A DNA stretch of 64,000 nt, from NCBI RefSeq assembly GCF_037975245.1, contig NC_092577.1:33800898-33864897 (forward strand), read 5' to 3'. This document shows positions 35,253 through 47,770 of this stretch, piece by piece. The stretch is from Apostichopus japonicus. Its lineage: Eukaryota; Echinodermata; Holothuroidea; Aspidochirotida; Stichopodidae. Every line of letters begins with the position of its first letter. Within the stretch, counting starts at the first letter, position 1. A model generated the notes under the pieces. It was not told where the DNA came from. It worked only from the letters and a program-made list of their open reading frames with translations, and did no database searches. Position numbers and translations under genes: made by a program.

Positions 35253-35768
35253 TTCAAGCGTATCGAACCAACGTCTACAAAAAGGAATTAGAAACGAGCG
35301 CAATCAACAGGCATTCTTTTTGGGCTTAAGGGCGCTGTTTGGCTGGTAGCGGGCACAGAAAGGCGCCTGGTGCGAGGTTAATTTCAGCCTTGGTTATAGC
35401 GATCAACGGGAGGGGAAAGGGGACTAAGTTACACAGTACCACTACTGCCACTGGGAGACCTCCGTGGCTACCCATGCACTTGTGACAGGGAGGACAAACA
35501 TTGGGCAAGCACCGAGTAGGCCAGGCCTATAAACCTATGAAAAATAATATCGGGGTGGTTAAGTAGCTCAATATGAAATACCAAAATGTAAAAGTATACC
35601 CTGGTCGGCGGGCGACAGAAGCAGGCTGGGAACTGTGTCCATTGGACTGGCTCCCCGATGGTGGCTGCGATTTGTTTCAAATATTGGGGTGGGGGGACTT
35701 TAACTTGGGTGCAGACGCGTAACAATTCCCCCACCCCAAATTAAAATTGTTCGCGCACTTCGTTATTT
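35253..35768. other. interior of GATATC element, left part
   Basis: Moderate GC, no recognisable coding domain. Short open frames on the minus strand lack family resemblance. Confidence 0.3.

Positions 35769-35848
<80 letters not shown>
35769..35848. repeat. (TA)n microsatellite
   Basis: About 80 bp of uninterrupted TA inside the GATATC element. Confidence 0.95.
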
Positions 35849-35851
<3 letters not shown>

Positions 35852-35864
35852 GTATATATAAATA

Positions 35865-36497
35865 CAGGCGTGTATCCAGGATTTTCTAACCCGGGCGCGC
35901 GATCGAATTACTATCTAAGCGGAGCGCCACAGAAAATTTCTGGTTTTGATAGCCCCCAGATCACAGGAAATGGCACTTCTCGGGCTTGAAAATGATCAAC
36001 AAGTTGTACACTTTGGCCTGAGAATCAAGTTTTTCCAATAGTTTTTTTTTTCATCCATAACCTTTTTCAAGATTGTCACCAGTCACACATCATGTTCGAC
36101 CTCATCGCTTCTCCTGTGGATCATTGCTTTGGAAGGTAATACTATGTAACGGCCTATACAATACCCGTCAGCCCCACTTTTCAAGGTTTGAAGCCCATTA
36201 TTTGTTCAGAATTTGAATTATAAATTCACTTCAAAATATATCCATAAATGTTGCACAAAATTTCATCTATGGTCAACCAATATAGAAAAAAAACCTTCAA
36301 CCCCTAACAAACCGGTCAAAATGGCACGAGTAGAGGAGAGGGAAGTATGATGAAGAATGTTGGTCAGGGAATTTTCGAAAATTCAGACACAGTTAATTTA
36401 TTGTGTACAAATATTATAAATATAAAACTTCGATATCGTTAAAAAAGACAAAAAATATCTTCGCCCCACCCCCCCCCCCTACTTGGCTACGTGCCTG
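35865..36497. mobile_element. MITE-like insertion inside the GATATC element
   Basis: Left end caggcgtgtatccaggattt, right end ccctacttggctacgtgcctg. Reverse-complementing the right gives CAGGCACGTAGCCAAG, an imperfect inverted match. It has a CAGG-type end like the MITE at 4060-4350. No clear target duplication, possibly because the left flank is TA-repeat. Confidence 0.5.
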
Positions 36498-37230
36498 CGG
36501 TTAGAAATCTTGTAGGAAACAGGCCAAATGGAAACCCAGTGAACCCATATCGATGTGGATCATATATATGATTGTACGTACTTACACTCATTCACAAGAG
36601 ATGTACAGACATTATGATAATAATCATGAGTGACAACATGCTATACGGTCACAGGAACGACGACGAAGAGTCATTTACCTCATAGCGCATGTGTTGGATG
36701 AAGTTTAAGCCACCGCCAAATAGGATTTGGATAAATAATCTCATGCATTATTTTCTATTTATAGCCACACAAAAACACTATGCCACCAAATATTGGGGGG
36801 GGGGGGAGATATTAGATACTATATCCCCCACCTAAAATATGTCCCCCCCCCATGATCGCCGCTCATGGCTGCAACATTCCGTTCCGTCTGGCTGTGCCTG
36901 TGCGTCTGCGATGGAAAGGAGCTGATCGTGCACAGCTGCTATTGAATTGAACCTATGCTCATCGATGCTCGCGTTAATCCGTTCTAAATTTCTCTTTGCT
37001 TTGGAGAAGACGTTCTTTCGCTTCAGAAGCATTCTCATTGCCAGTTAAGAGCCTATCTACTGCGCCCCGAGAACTTCTGTCAATAATGCTTCATCAAGTT
37101 TACCGCAATCGCCAAGGTGAAAGTAACGCTACCCGTACCCTGTTGTCTCGTCACTGTCATTTGCATGTACTGCTTAGTACACTGACATTGTGTGCGCATG
37201 CTTGTAAGACGGGCTGCCACGGTTGAATTA
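36498..37230. other. interior of GATATC element, right part
   Basis: Contains G/C homopolymers (36796-36850). A minus-strand 68-residue frame (36832-37038, RKNVFSKAKRNLERINASID and onward) looks helical and charged but cannot be assigned. It might be a relic of a gag-like or captured exon. Confidence 0.25.
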
Positions 37231-37236
37231 CTGATA

Positions 37237-37712
37237 TCATCGTCACGGTTGAATTACTGATATCAGCAAATGATTTGTTGATATCATCAAATGAATTGGT
37301 GATATCAACAAATGAATTGGTGATATCAACAAAAGCATGCATTAGTGATATGTACGGTTCATTTGCTGATATCATTAAATCAATTACTGATATCACCAAT
37401 TGATTTGTTGATATCAGCAAATGAATAAGTGATATGTTGGAATTATTGATATCATCAAATGATTTGCTGATATCACCAATTATTTGATGATAACAGCAAA
37501 TAATTGTTGATATCATCAAATGATTTGCTGATATCACCAAATAATTTGCTGATATCACCAAATAATTGCTGATATCTGCAAATATTTGTTGATATCAGCA
37601 ATTATTTGTTGATATCAGCAATTATTTGATGATATCAACAAATGATTTGATGATATCAACAATTATTTGCTGATATCACCAAATATTTGATGATGTCATC
37701 AAATATCGAATA
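37237..37712. repeat. right GATATC array
   Basis: Same unit family as the left arm, in inverted arrangement at the outer end. It is followed by the inverted terminal sequence reading gtaaaacggcttgccat outward. Confidence 0.92.
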
Positions 37713-37741
37713 AAAAGTAAAACGGCTTGCCATAGTACCGC

Positions 37742-38165
37742 TTCCCACGATACCACGAGAAATACTGTGATCATAGATACCTAGACCTGTCAAGTCATTT
37801 AATGGACCTGACAGAGAATACCCAAATCTGAGGACACTGATTGGTCAATTTTCGTGTGCTACAGTGTCGAGGCACAGAAGCTATGCCTTATGTGTGCTAG
37901 TTTATATAGTTCTTTTTTCATTTTAAAGGCTTTTAGGTTCTCCCAAATAATGAAAAAAGAATTAATTGTTGTCTCCTCTCAAATATATCAGGGATTCCAT
38001 GAAGGAATTCTCTATGCATCTATCCTCTGCTTCTTTTTTTTTTAGGAAAAGAGATGCATACTATAACATATAAGAATAGCAGTTTGTCTCTCTTCTTTAT
38101 TCAACTCGAATCCACAGGTAATTTATTAAGATATGAATACAACAAAAGGTTTGTCATATCAGTCT
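37742..38165. other. unassigned interval
   Basis: Sequence between the GATATC element and the next array. Nothing recognised. Confidence 0.3.
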
Positions 38166-38169
38166 TGCA

Positions 38170-39045
38170 AAAATATGGGACAAAATCATGGAAAATTGCT
38201 GTAAATTTACCATCATGTTTCATAGTGTGACCCATATATATTCTACTGTGGTAAAATCATGGTACAATTATGGTAAATTTACCATAGTATAATTGCACCA
38301 TATAGTTTTACCTTATTTTTACTGTGGTTAATCATGGCACAATTGTAGGAATTTCACATATGTAGTTTACGTACCATATAAACTTACCCTACTTTAACTA
38401 CAGTAATATCATGGTAAAACTATGGTAAATTTACCGTAGTAAATGTACCACGCTTTTACCCTACTTTTACCGCGGTAATACCATGGTAAAACTGTGGTTA
38501 ATTTACCGTAGTAAATGTACCGCACTTTTACCCTACTTATACCGCGGTAATATCATGGTAAAACTGCGGTAAATTTACCGCGGTAAATGTACCACACTTT
38601 TACCCTACTTTTACCGCGGTAATACCATGGTAAAACTGTGGTAATTTTACCGTAGTAAATGTACCACTTTTACCGCGGTAAACCCTGGTAAAACTGCGGT
38701 AAATTTACCGCAGTAAATGTAACACACTTTTACCGCGGTAAACCATGGTAAAATGCGGTAAATTTACCGCAGTAAATGTACCACACTTTTACCCTACTTT
38801 TACCGCGGTAATACCATGGTAAAACTGTGGTAAATTTACAGTAGTAAATGTACCACACTTTTACGGCGGTAAACCATGGTAAAACTGCGGTAAATTTACC
38901 GCAGTAAATGTACCGCACTTTTACCGCGGAAATACCATGGTAAAACTGCGGTAAATGTACCGCGGTTGATTTTACCACACATTTACCCTATTTACTACAC
39001 ATTTACCATAGTTTACCGCGGTAAAATTAGGGTACATTTTTTGCT
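38170..39045. repeat. TTTACC-type tandem array, right (dyad form)
   Basis: Composite units of about 70-100 bp mixing both orientations, e.g. tttaccgcggtaataccatg then gtaaaactgcggtaaattta. Many short dyads appear (taccgcggta, taccatggta, aatttaccg/cggtaaatt). Clearly related to 33565-34130 but with palindromic phrasing. Confidence 0.9.
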
Positions 39046-39859
39046 GTAATTAGTAATAGAATGTAACACCAAACGGTTTCAGTTGTTTTCCGCATACGTT
39101 ACTTTCCGCTGAAAAAAAACTGCGGAAAACACCTTTTTTTCACTTACCTGTACACTATATTTTTCCGCAATTTTAGGATACCAAATTCAGGCAGGATGAT
39201 TAAAATAACATGAGAAAGTATCAAAGAACGTCGATCAAGGATGGTTAGACTGAGTTCATGTCAGAAAAGTTAGACTGCTTATAATTTAGAGGAGGCTTGG
39301 GGTGTTTGTAATTAGGGATTATTAAGAAGTATGAGGCGGTCGGCGGATAAAAGGGCAAAGGGACGCCCGCGTTATGAAGGATTGAGTATCTAATAAAGTA
39401 TTAAAACTGCGGTCCGATGATGGTTTAAAAAAAAAAGTTGTGAAAGGCGGTATCTTTGATTTTCGCTGGAAATGGCTGTATCAGTAAGGCATGTCGAAAA
39501 CTACAACCCAAAAAGGTGGCGCTGTTTAACTAAAATTAAACTTGTGCTTACAGCCTAAGCTAGTGCTTACAGCCTAAGCTACAACCTTAGCTATCCTAAA
39601 TCTAGTCTCGAAGCTACATTTTATCCTGTTACAGTCAAATCCTATCTTCTCCATCTTCCTAAATCCTTCCATATGCCTAATCATTTCAGTAAGTCATTCT
39701 GTTCCTCCCAAAAAAAAACGGTACTTTCCGCTGAAAAAACGTTGTTTTCCGCTGACAAATTTGCATTCAAATCCAAAAAAGTCCTGCACAAAATCCTGCG
39801 GGATTTTATGCAGGAATTATGCCAGGATTTGGCCACATCCTGCAGGATTTATGTAGGAT

Positions 39860-40775
39860 TCCTACAAGAAATTTTGCAGGATTTTAAAGGGCTATGCAGG
39901 ATAATTTACAGGAATGTACAGGACTTTTGAAAGACTTATGCAAGATAATATACAGGATTGTACAGGACTTTTGAAAGACTATGCAAGATAATTTACAGGA
40001 TTGCACAGGACTTTTGAAAGACTATGCAAGATAATATACAGGATTGTACAGGACTTTTGAAAGACTATGTAAGATAATTTACAGGATTGTACAGGACTTT
40101 TGAAAGACTATGCAAGATAATATACAGGATTGTACAGGACTTTTGAAAGCCTATGCAAGAAAATTTACAGGATTGTACAGGACTTTTGAAAGACTATGCA
40201 AGATAATTTACAGGATTGTACAGGACTTTTGAAAGACTATGAAAGATAATTTACAGGATTGTACAGGACTTTTAAAAGACTATGCAAGATAATATACAGG
40301 ATTGTACAGGACTTTTGAAAGACTATGCAGGATAATAAACAGGATTGTACAGGACTTTTGAAAGACTATGCAAGAAAATTTACAGGATTGTACAGGACTT
40401 TTGAAAGACTATGCAAGATAATTTACAGGACTGTACAGGACTTTTGAAAGACTATGCGGGATAATTTACAGGATTGTATAGGACTTTTGAAAGACTATGC
40501 AAGAAAATTTACAGGATTGTACAGGACTTTTGAAAGACTATGCAAGATAATTTACAGGATTGTACAGGATTTTTGAAAGACTATGCAAGTTAATATATAG
40601 GATTGGACAGGATTTTTGAAAGACTATGCAAGATAAAAAACATGATTGTACAGGATTTTTTAAATACTATGCAAGATAATATACAGGATTGTACAGGACT
40701 TTTTAAAGATTATGCAAGATAATTGACAGGATTGTACAGGACTATTAAAAAGATTATGCAAGGTAATTTACAGAT
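39860..40775 (+). repeat. left ~43-bp tandem array of the foldback element
   Basis: About 20 units of gattgtacaggacttttgaa followed by agactatgcaagataattta. Single-base variants only; the last three or four units drift. Stop codons occur in every unit. Confidence 0.93.
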
Positions 40776-41170
40776 CTGAATACTGTTTATTGGCATTTGT
40801 ACATCCTGATTACTAGAAATTTTAGTTCTTTAAAGAAAAAAAAGGCAAAAGTGGAAAGATGACTTTGCCAAGTAAAAGTCACCATCAGTCTATAATAGTG
40901 TTGGTTAAAGCCACTTTTAAGAAAAAACTGTCCAGAAGATCTCCTTTGAAAAGTTAAGTTGTAAGTGACAGCAACATACTTTCCATATCCTGGATTTAAA
41001 TATATAAAACTAAATACCATTTAATGTCAAACAATAACTGTTAAAAACAAAATAAAAAATTTGGGTTTAAAGTTTAATCCCACTTTGAAAAAAGAACTGT
41101 CTGGAAAAATTCCTCTGAAAAGTTAACTTGTAAGTGAAAGCCACTTTGGATGGATGGTGTCAAGCAGGCA

Positions 41171-41291
41171 ACTGGGCTGACTCTGGATGGACTGCGAGGG
41201 GCAACCAGGAGCCGGAAGGATTGGAGGATGAAAGCCATGGTCATCGGGGGTCAGACACGACTGGACGGTACAAGTTCACAAGTTAAGTGAC
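41171..41291 (+). pseudogene. possible LINE C-terminal fragment
   Basis: One frame reads VKQATGLTLDGLRGATRSRK then DWRMKAMVIGGQTRLDGTS. This resembles the tail of LINE reverse transcriptases, which end in a Trp-Gly-x-Ser/Thr-Leu...Arg...Trp-Arg pattern. Only about 40 residues, so the call is tentative. It lies in the foldback interior. Confidence 0.4.
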
Positions 41292-42433
41292 AGCAATATG
41301 CTGTCAGTTTGAATAAAACTAAAGACTGTTTAATGGTAAGCAATAACCATTGAAAACAAATAATATGCTACTAATGTTTAAAGGCCTTCTTTGTTTTATG
41401 ATCGATGTCAGCTTCTTGGATATGTATTTGCTGAATCTTGCAGCTCCCTCAGTAAATTGCAGCTTTCTTTCAAACATTCCGTGCTGCAAGAAACAAAGTG
41501 AATGAACACTTAAGAATTGACTTATCATGATTTACAGTAATAGTGTGATCCTAAAACTCTCTTGCATTGCTAGATGAGTGCTTTCATGGAAAGTTAAGTT
41601 CAAACTTTCCTGGGGTTTAGAATGTCTCACAATATTTATCTCTGTTGGTATCCAACCTATATGGACTAGCAATCAGTCCAACCAAGTACATTCTTTTGTC
41701 TCAAATCCAAAGGAAAAACCTTCTCACCTAATTGAAAGATGAACTTTGAAGATGAAGCAACAATTGATTCTTGAATTATGACAATCACAAAGTTCTGAAA
41801 CCCTCCAAGGGCAAAATATACACCATGACTTAAAGCAACTTTCTTTTTTGGAGTTATAGCATTGACAAGCATTTTAGAGTTAGACCTCTACTGACCATGA
41901 ACTTATAACAACATATAGGTAGTATGCTTACCAACAGCAATAAACATAATTGTACAAACTTGAAATTTCAAGTGAGGTTATGTATTCCATTATAATCAGA
42001 AAGTAATGCAATGCCTAGGTAGCTTAAATAACATAATGGTAAAGAACTTCTACCACCCAAAGATGGTTCTATAATTAGCAGAGATTTTAGCAACTTCATA
42101 TATATATTATATACCAACACAAAGAATGTCTTTTCAGTTTTGCATGCATCTGATCTGTTGCCCTTCGCAAAGGGCAAGCTAGCTTTTGTTTCTGAACATT
42201 AGATGGACAATTTTTGTTTTGGTTTAGAATTTGGGTTCGCTCAATCTTTTGGTTGGAAAAACTACACCACTATGGTAGCTACTGGAATGCATAATTCTAC
42301 TGATAAATAGTTCTGTCAGTGTTACAAAATGATTTACTCCTGGAAAACAGCTTATCCAGTAAATTATTTTGTACACTTGTGTACTAAGTCATGAGCTTGT
42401 AATATAAATGTTACTCGTTTGAAAGCTTTTAAT

Positions 42434-43256
42434 AATTACTAACCTTTCATAGCATTAACCTTCATGGGAGACAACAGCGGTTTTGCATCTCTGTCACTGT
42501 TGAATCTTGGAAAAGAGTTCCTCACGACTTTCATTTTAAAGTGTTGGTACCCCAAATTGACACCAGTAAAGTTTCACGAACATATAGTGTTTCTCTTAAC
42601 TACAAATGGCCTCCCACTTGTCTTCAGGAAGCCAAAAATCTGCACCAATATTAACCTGTGAACAGAAAATATGATATACTGTACATGTAAGCAAGCATAG
42701 ATACAGATTTAGCACATGATAACTCACATTATCATAAACATATATTAAAATTTTATAACATATTGGGAGGTAAACATTTAATTCTAGGTCCCTCAAATTA
42801 TAAGCCAGGAATAGCAGCTTATCCAAATAATTATTTTGCACAGTATAACACCAAGTTATTTTTCTAAGCTTAATAATCATGTTTATAATGTAAATACTCA
42901 TCCCAAATCTGTTAAAAATTCGCCTAACTTATGAAGCTTGCACGTAAATGATGTACCAGACTGTTCTTCTTTTAAAACAGGTAATGAAAAGTATCTTTAT
43001 TGTCATTACACAGTAGGGTACAATAGTTAAACTCACTCTTCCATCTTTTTTCTCTATGGCACTTGTTCCTTTGCTTTTGGACTCTCGGATAAACTCTTTG
43101 GTCCTGCAAAGGGTACACATACAGTATATCAACTTAACACAAAATGTCTTTAAGCCATATAACACTTTTCTCCACTTCTGTTGTTGCCTCCACACTGGTG
43201 TAGTACATCACAGGAAACCTCACCCTTGACCTGGATATTTGGCTTTTCAATTCTTC
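42434..43256 (-). other. chain of coding-looking exons inside the foldback element (unrecognised)
   Basis: Short minus-strand segments have splice consensus at both ends: 43256 (TTTTTCCAG|GAAGAA) to about 43224-43232; 43103-43037 (TTTGCAG|GAC...AGA|GTGAGT); 42655-42618 (TTCACAG|GTT...CAA|GTGGGA); and about 42520-42436 (...VRNSFPRFNSDRDAKPLL..., then AAAG|GTTAGT). Peptides such as TKEFIRESKSKGTSAIEKKD and VNIGADFWLPEDKW look protein-like. I do not recognise the family and some joins need weak sites. It could be a captured host gene, the element's own gene, or noise. Confidence 0.25.
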
Positions 43257-44107
43257 CTGGAAAAAGGAAATGGCAAAGAAGTATTCATCATTTGAAGAAA
43301 ATGAAATAAAGTTGTTACCACAAAAAGGTTGTGAGATTTGCTTCCACAATAGTCTCAAAAAAGCAATTCCAAAGTTTGATGCAGACTGTATAAAGCTGAA
43401 CATTTGAACAAGAGTGTCCTCACCAGAATCAAATGCCCAGACTACAGAGATAATAAAACATAGGCTAAATCTTTGTTTGTTTTTATGATCTAAAAATATA
43501 AAATTTTAGAAACACAAATGCACTGAACCAACTTATTTATACTATAGGCCTAATCGTTTTTAGTTGTTATATTGCTTGCTCACTTAACATTAACAAGCCT
43601 GTTCAGACCTAGGCTAGAGAAGAATCAGTACTTTGTTACTCTAAGTTTGTCTTTCGATCCTTTCATTTAGTCTTACTAATAGTGCTAAAGTATATTATAC
43701 CGATGACTAGCCAACATAATTTGTTCAGCCTACTGTACTAGTACTGTATGTTTGAAGATTTAGCCTTGCTTTATTCAATCACATACTAGGCCTACATAGC
43801 CTACAGGCCCTAGCCTACCCTGTACCCATTTAGATTCACGTGGGAAACTACAGAAAATCTTTACCAAATGAGTGTAGGCTTCAAATAAAGTATTGAGTCT
43901 TAGTCCCAGCATTTGTTTGGAAATACATAGAAGATGATGTGCCACTGTGTTCAATCTAGCCCAAAACACACATAACACAATGTTAACTGATGTTTTTAAT
44001 GCAGTTTGGTGTAAAGAATGCCACAGTAGAAGCCTAAGCTACTCACTGTCATTGCACTTGTGTATTGCAAAACGCCAGCCTAACGACGGTTACACTCACC
44101 ATATTAG

Positions 44108-44604
44108 TATAGTCAGTATTGCGAAGTTCGACATACTGCGAAGTTCGGACCACCCTAAGAAATACACGATTTCACCATGAAAACCTACAGGAAGAGTCAA
44201 ATTTCACCAAAAAGTACGAAGCTACAGTTATTTTCTCTCCAAAATGACCCGTATGCAATAAATTACTTACATATTTGTCGATAAAATGACGAAGATCTAT
44301 GAAGTCTGTTATAATTACTGAAAGAGCAACTGCGCCACCAATTTTATCACCAGCGCCACACTGTGGGTTGCGTGTCCGAACTTCGCAATACTCTAGCAAA
44401 GAAATACCAGTTCCACAATCACGAAGAATCTTCTTGGAAAACAACGTGAAAACAGTTTGCAGGAAAGAAAGTTTGGCCGTGTATCGTACTATAACAAAAT
44501 TCTCCCACCATATGAAGTATATTTTCAAATGATTTATACCAGAAGATTTAGTTTTGGGGTGTTTTAAGTCTTAAGTGTCCGAACTTCGAAGTCACCATCC
44601 TACT
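44108..44604. repeat. inverted CGAAGTTCGGAC motifs (possible MITE)
   Basis: attgcgaagttcg at 44115 and gcgaagttcggaccacc at 44139 face cgtgtccgaacttcgcaata (from 44371) and aagtgtccgaacttcgaagt (from 44573). Ends are inverted but no target duplication is clear. A 118-residue minus-strand frame over it (44172-44528) shows no known domain. Confidence 0.4.
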
Positions 44605-45234
44605 AGTGGCCTGACAATTAACGTTATTTTTACCTCCAAGTTTAAGGAATAACAGGTAGGCGGTTAATAATTCCATTCTTCTGTAGACCTTCTTGGGTGA
44701 GTAACAGTTGAAAGTTGCTTAGAAATTTCCACAAAAATTATTTTGTAAATCAATTTATTTGTATCAGAGTGATCGTGTAAAACTATGCCAGGCAATGCTT
44801 ACGCTGTGCAGAAGTTAAACAGCTGCCTACGCGTTGCTTCGCGGTTTCGAATTGAATATGGTGTTGGAGTCAAAGGTCAACTTAAACCTCGTACACAATG
44901 TGATTATAAAAAATGGAGAAAATTGTCTTAGACCTCCCAATTTGAGAGTTTCGTGTTACTGAAAATTATGAATATAATTAATTTATATCAAAAATTTAAA
45001 ATAACGATAAATTGGGAAAAGTTGAATCACAATATAAATTGTACATTAATTATTTTAATCTTGATCTTGACTTGGCAATATGCGTTTTACTTTCAGTGAC
45101 TATGAATCACTGATCTAAATATAGATGCGAGCTCATCTCAATCACATCAAAATAATGCAGGTGTATGCTGCGTATTAAATTATAAACTGGAAGAACTTCT
45201 CTCTCATAAATTATGAACTATCCTTTAATTTGTC
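44605..45234. other. foldback interior, right part
   Basis: AT-rich. No gene or repeat recognised. The left interior (40776-41170, 41292-42433) is likewise AT-rich with a diverged internal duplication ('aagttaa.ttgtaagtgacagc', about 40900-41140 and 41275-41360). Confidence 0.3.
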
Positions 45235-47190
45235 ATGCATAACCTTAAAAGTCCTGTACAATCCTGTATTTAACTATCTTGCATAATCTTTTAAAATCCT
45301 GTATAATTTCTTGCATAGTCTTTCAAAAATCCAGTTCCATCCTGTATATTATCTTGCATAGTCTTCAAAAATCCTGTATATTTTCTTGCATAATTTTTTT
45401 AAAATCCTTTATGATCCTGTAATTATCTTGCATAGTCTTTCAAAAGTCGTGTACATTCCTGTATATTATCTTGCATAGTCTTTCAAAAGTCCTGTACAAT
45501 CCTGTATATTATCTTGCATAGTCTTTCAAAAGTCCTGTACAATCCTGTATATTATCTTGCATAATCTTTTAAAATCCTGTACAATCCTGTAATATCTTAT
45601 GAAAATATATATTAAAAGTCCAGTGCAATCCTGTAAATAGTCTTTCAAAACTGCTGTTAAATCTTGTAATTTGTAAAATTAAAAGTCTTTTACAATCCTG
45701 TAAATTGTCTTGCATTGTCTTTTAAAAGTTCTGTATATTATCTTGCATAACATTTTAGTAATCATGTACAATCCTGTAAATTATCTTGTAGTCTTTTAAA
45801 AGTCATGTAAAATCCTGTAAATTATCTTGCATAAACTTTAAAAACAATTCTGCACAATCCTGTTAATATCCATGTATATTTACTCCAGAATCCTGTAAAA
45901 TCCTGTAAAATTTCTTGCATAGTCTTTGAAAAATCCGGTTCCATCCTGTATATTATCTTGCATAGTCTTTCAAAAATCCTGTAAATTTTCTTGCATAAAT
46001 TTTTTAAAATCCTTTATGATCCTGTAATTATCTTGCATAGTCTTTCAAAAGTCCTGTACATTCCTGTATATTATCTTGCATAGTCTTTCAAAAGTCCTAT
46101 ACAATCCTGTATATTATCTTGCATAGTCTTTCAAAAATTCTGTACAATCCTATATATTATCTTGCATAGTCTTTTAAAAGTCCTGTACAATCCTGTAAAT
46201 TATCTTGCATAATCTTTCAAAATCCTGTAAATTTTCTTGCATAGTCTTTCAAAAGTCCTGTACAATCCTGTATATTATCTTGCATAGTCTTTCAAAAGTC
46301 CTGTACAATCCTGTAAATTATCTTACATAGTCTTTCAAAAGTCCTGTACAATCCTGTAATTATCTTGCATAATCTTTTAAAATCCTGTATAATTTCTTGC
46401 ATAGTCTTTCAAAAATCCGGTACAATCCTGTAAATTTTCTTGCATAATCTTTTAAAAGTCCTTTACGATCCTGTAATTATCTTGCATAGTCTTTTAAAAG
46501 TCCTGTACAATCCTGTAAATTATCTTGCATAGTCTTTCAAAAGTCCTGTACAATCCTGGAAATTTTCTTGCATAGTCTTTCAAAGTCCTGTACAATCCTG
46601 TATATTATCTTGCATAGTCTTTCAAAAGTCCTGTACATTATCTTGCATAGTCTTTTAAAAGTCCTGTACAATCCTGTAAATTATCTTGCATAATCTTTTA
46701 AAATCCTGTATAATTTCTTGCACTGTCTTTGAAAAGTCCGGTTCCATCCTGTATATTATCTTGCATAGTCTTTCAAAAGTCCTGTACAATCCTGTAAATT
46801 TCTTGCATAATCTTTTAAAAGTCCTGTACAATCCTGTAATTTCTTATGAAAATATATTAAAAGTCCAATGCAATCCTGTAAATAGTCTTTCAAAACTGCT
46901 GTTAAATCTTGTAATTTGTAAAATTAAAAGTCTTTTACAATCCTGTAAATTGTCTTGCATTGTCTTTTAAAAGTTCTGTATATTATCTTGCATAACATTT
47001 TAGTCATCATGTACAATCCTGTAAATTATCTTGTAGTCTTTTAAAAGTCATGTACAATCCTGTAAATTATCTTGCATAAACTTTAAAAACAATTCTGCAC
47101 AATCCTGTTAATATCCATGTATATTTACTCCAGAATCCTGTAAAATCCTGTAAAATATCTTGCAGAGTCTTTTAAAAATCATGAGTACAA
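45235..47190 (-). repeat. right ~43-bp tandem array with ~1.25-kb higher-order repeat
   Basis: The reverse complement of the left-arm unit: agtcctgtacaatcctgtaa then attatcttgcatagtctttc. About 45 units. A distinctive variant block (near 45597-45900) recurs with few changes about 1.25 kb later (46845-47160), so the arm itself has been segmentally duplicated. Confidence 0.92.
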
Positions 47191-47279
47191 TGTAAATACA
47201 TTCTCGCATATTTCTAGTAAACAACGTAATGGAGTGCCTCTATTAATTAATAGAGGGAGAGAAAATAATAGAGAGATAA

Positions 47280-47770
47280 ATTTCTCCAAATATTTAAAAA
47301 CTCATACATGTACAACGCGAATGAAGGATTCTTGCATGCATACAGTATGAAGGATTCCTGCATGTAAGGAGTCCTGTGTGCATATGTGAAGGATTTTTGT
47401 ATGCAACCCTAATTATTTTGTATAAAGGATTCCTACATGTGTATGAAGGATTTCTGCATGTGTATAGACTGAGTGAAGGATTCTTGTAGGTTAATGAAGG
47501 ATTCCTGCATGTTTACGAAGGATTCTTGTATGTGTATTAAGGAATCCTGCATGCATATGAAGGACTCGTGTACGTAAATAAAGGAATCCTGCATGCTTAG
47601 GAAGGATTCCTGTACAAGCATCATGGAATCCTGCATGCATATGAAGGATTCTTGTACATAAATGAAAGAATCCTGCATGTGTATGAAGGATTCCAGACTG
47701 TGGCTGAAGGATTCCTGCTTGCATTTGAAGGATTCATGTTTGTTAATGAAGAGTTTTTATAGTGAATTCA
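47280..47770 (-). repeat. second tandem array (aaggattcctgcatg units)
   Basis: About 14 units of 30-35 bp built on gaaggattcctgcatg and gaaggattcttgtat, between the ~43-bp array and the terminal TTTCCGC region. Confidence 0.85.

Larger units (their letters stand above)
34719..37733. mobile_element. 3.0-kb inverted-repeat element with GATATC-unit arms
   Basis: The ends are a near-perfect ~50-bp inverted repeat starting ATGGCAAGCCGTTTTAC. They are flanked by agtaccg at 34711-34717 and 37734-37740 (7 bp identical, eighth base t/c), consistent with a target duplication. Each end runs into a ~0.5-kb array of ~20-21 bp units, each carrying a GATATC palindrome (about 22 on the left, 19 on the right, plus mutated ones). 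The middle holds a (TA)n tract, a smaller inverted-end insertion and no transposase. It is best described as a non-autonomous foldback-type element. The superfamily is undetermined. Confidence 0.85.

Noticed and set aside
33565-39045. A single larger element with TTTACC arms enclosing the GATATC element
   Set aside because: The two TTTACC arrays differ in phrasing (one-directional versus dyad), and I found no inverted ends or target duplication at their outer edges. Kept only as a possibility.
44172-44528. 118-residue minus-strand frame
   Set aside because: Lies within a repeat with inverted CGAAGTTCGGAC motifs. No recognisable domain or splice context.
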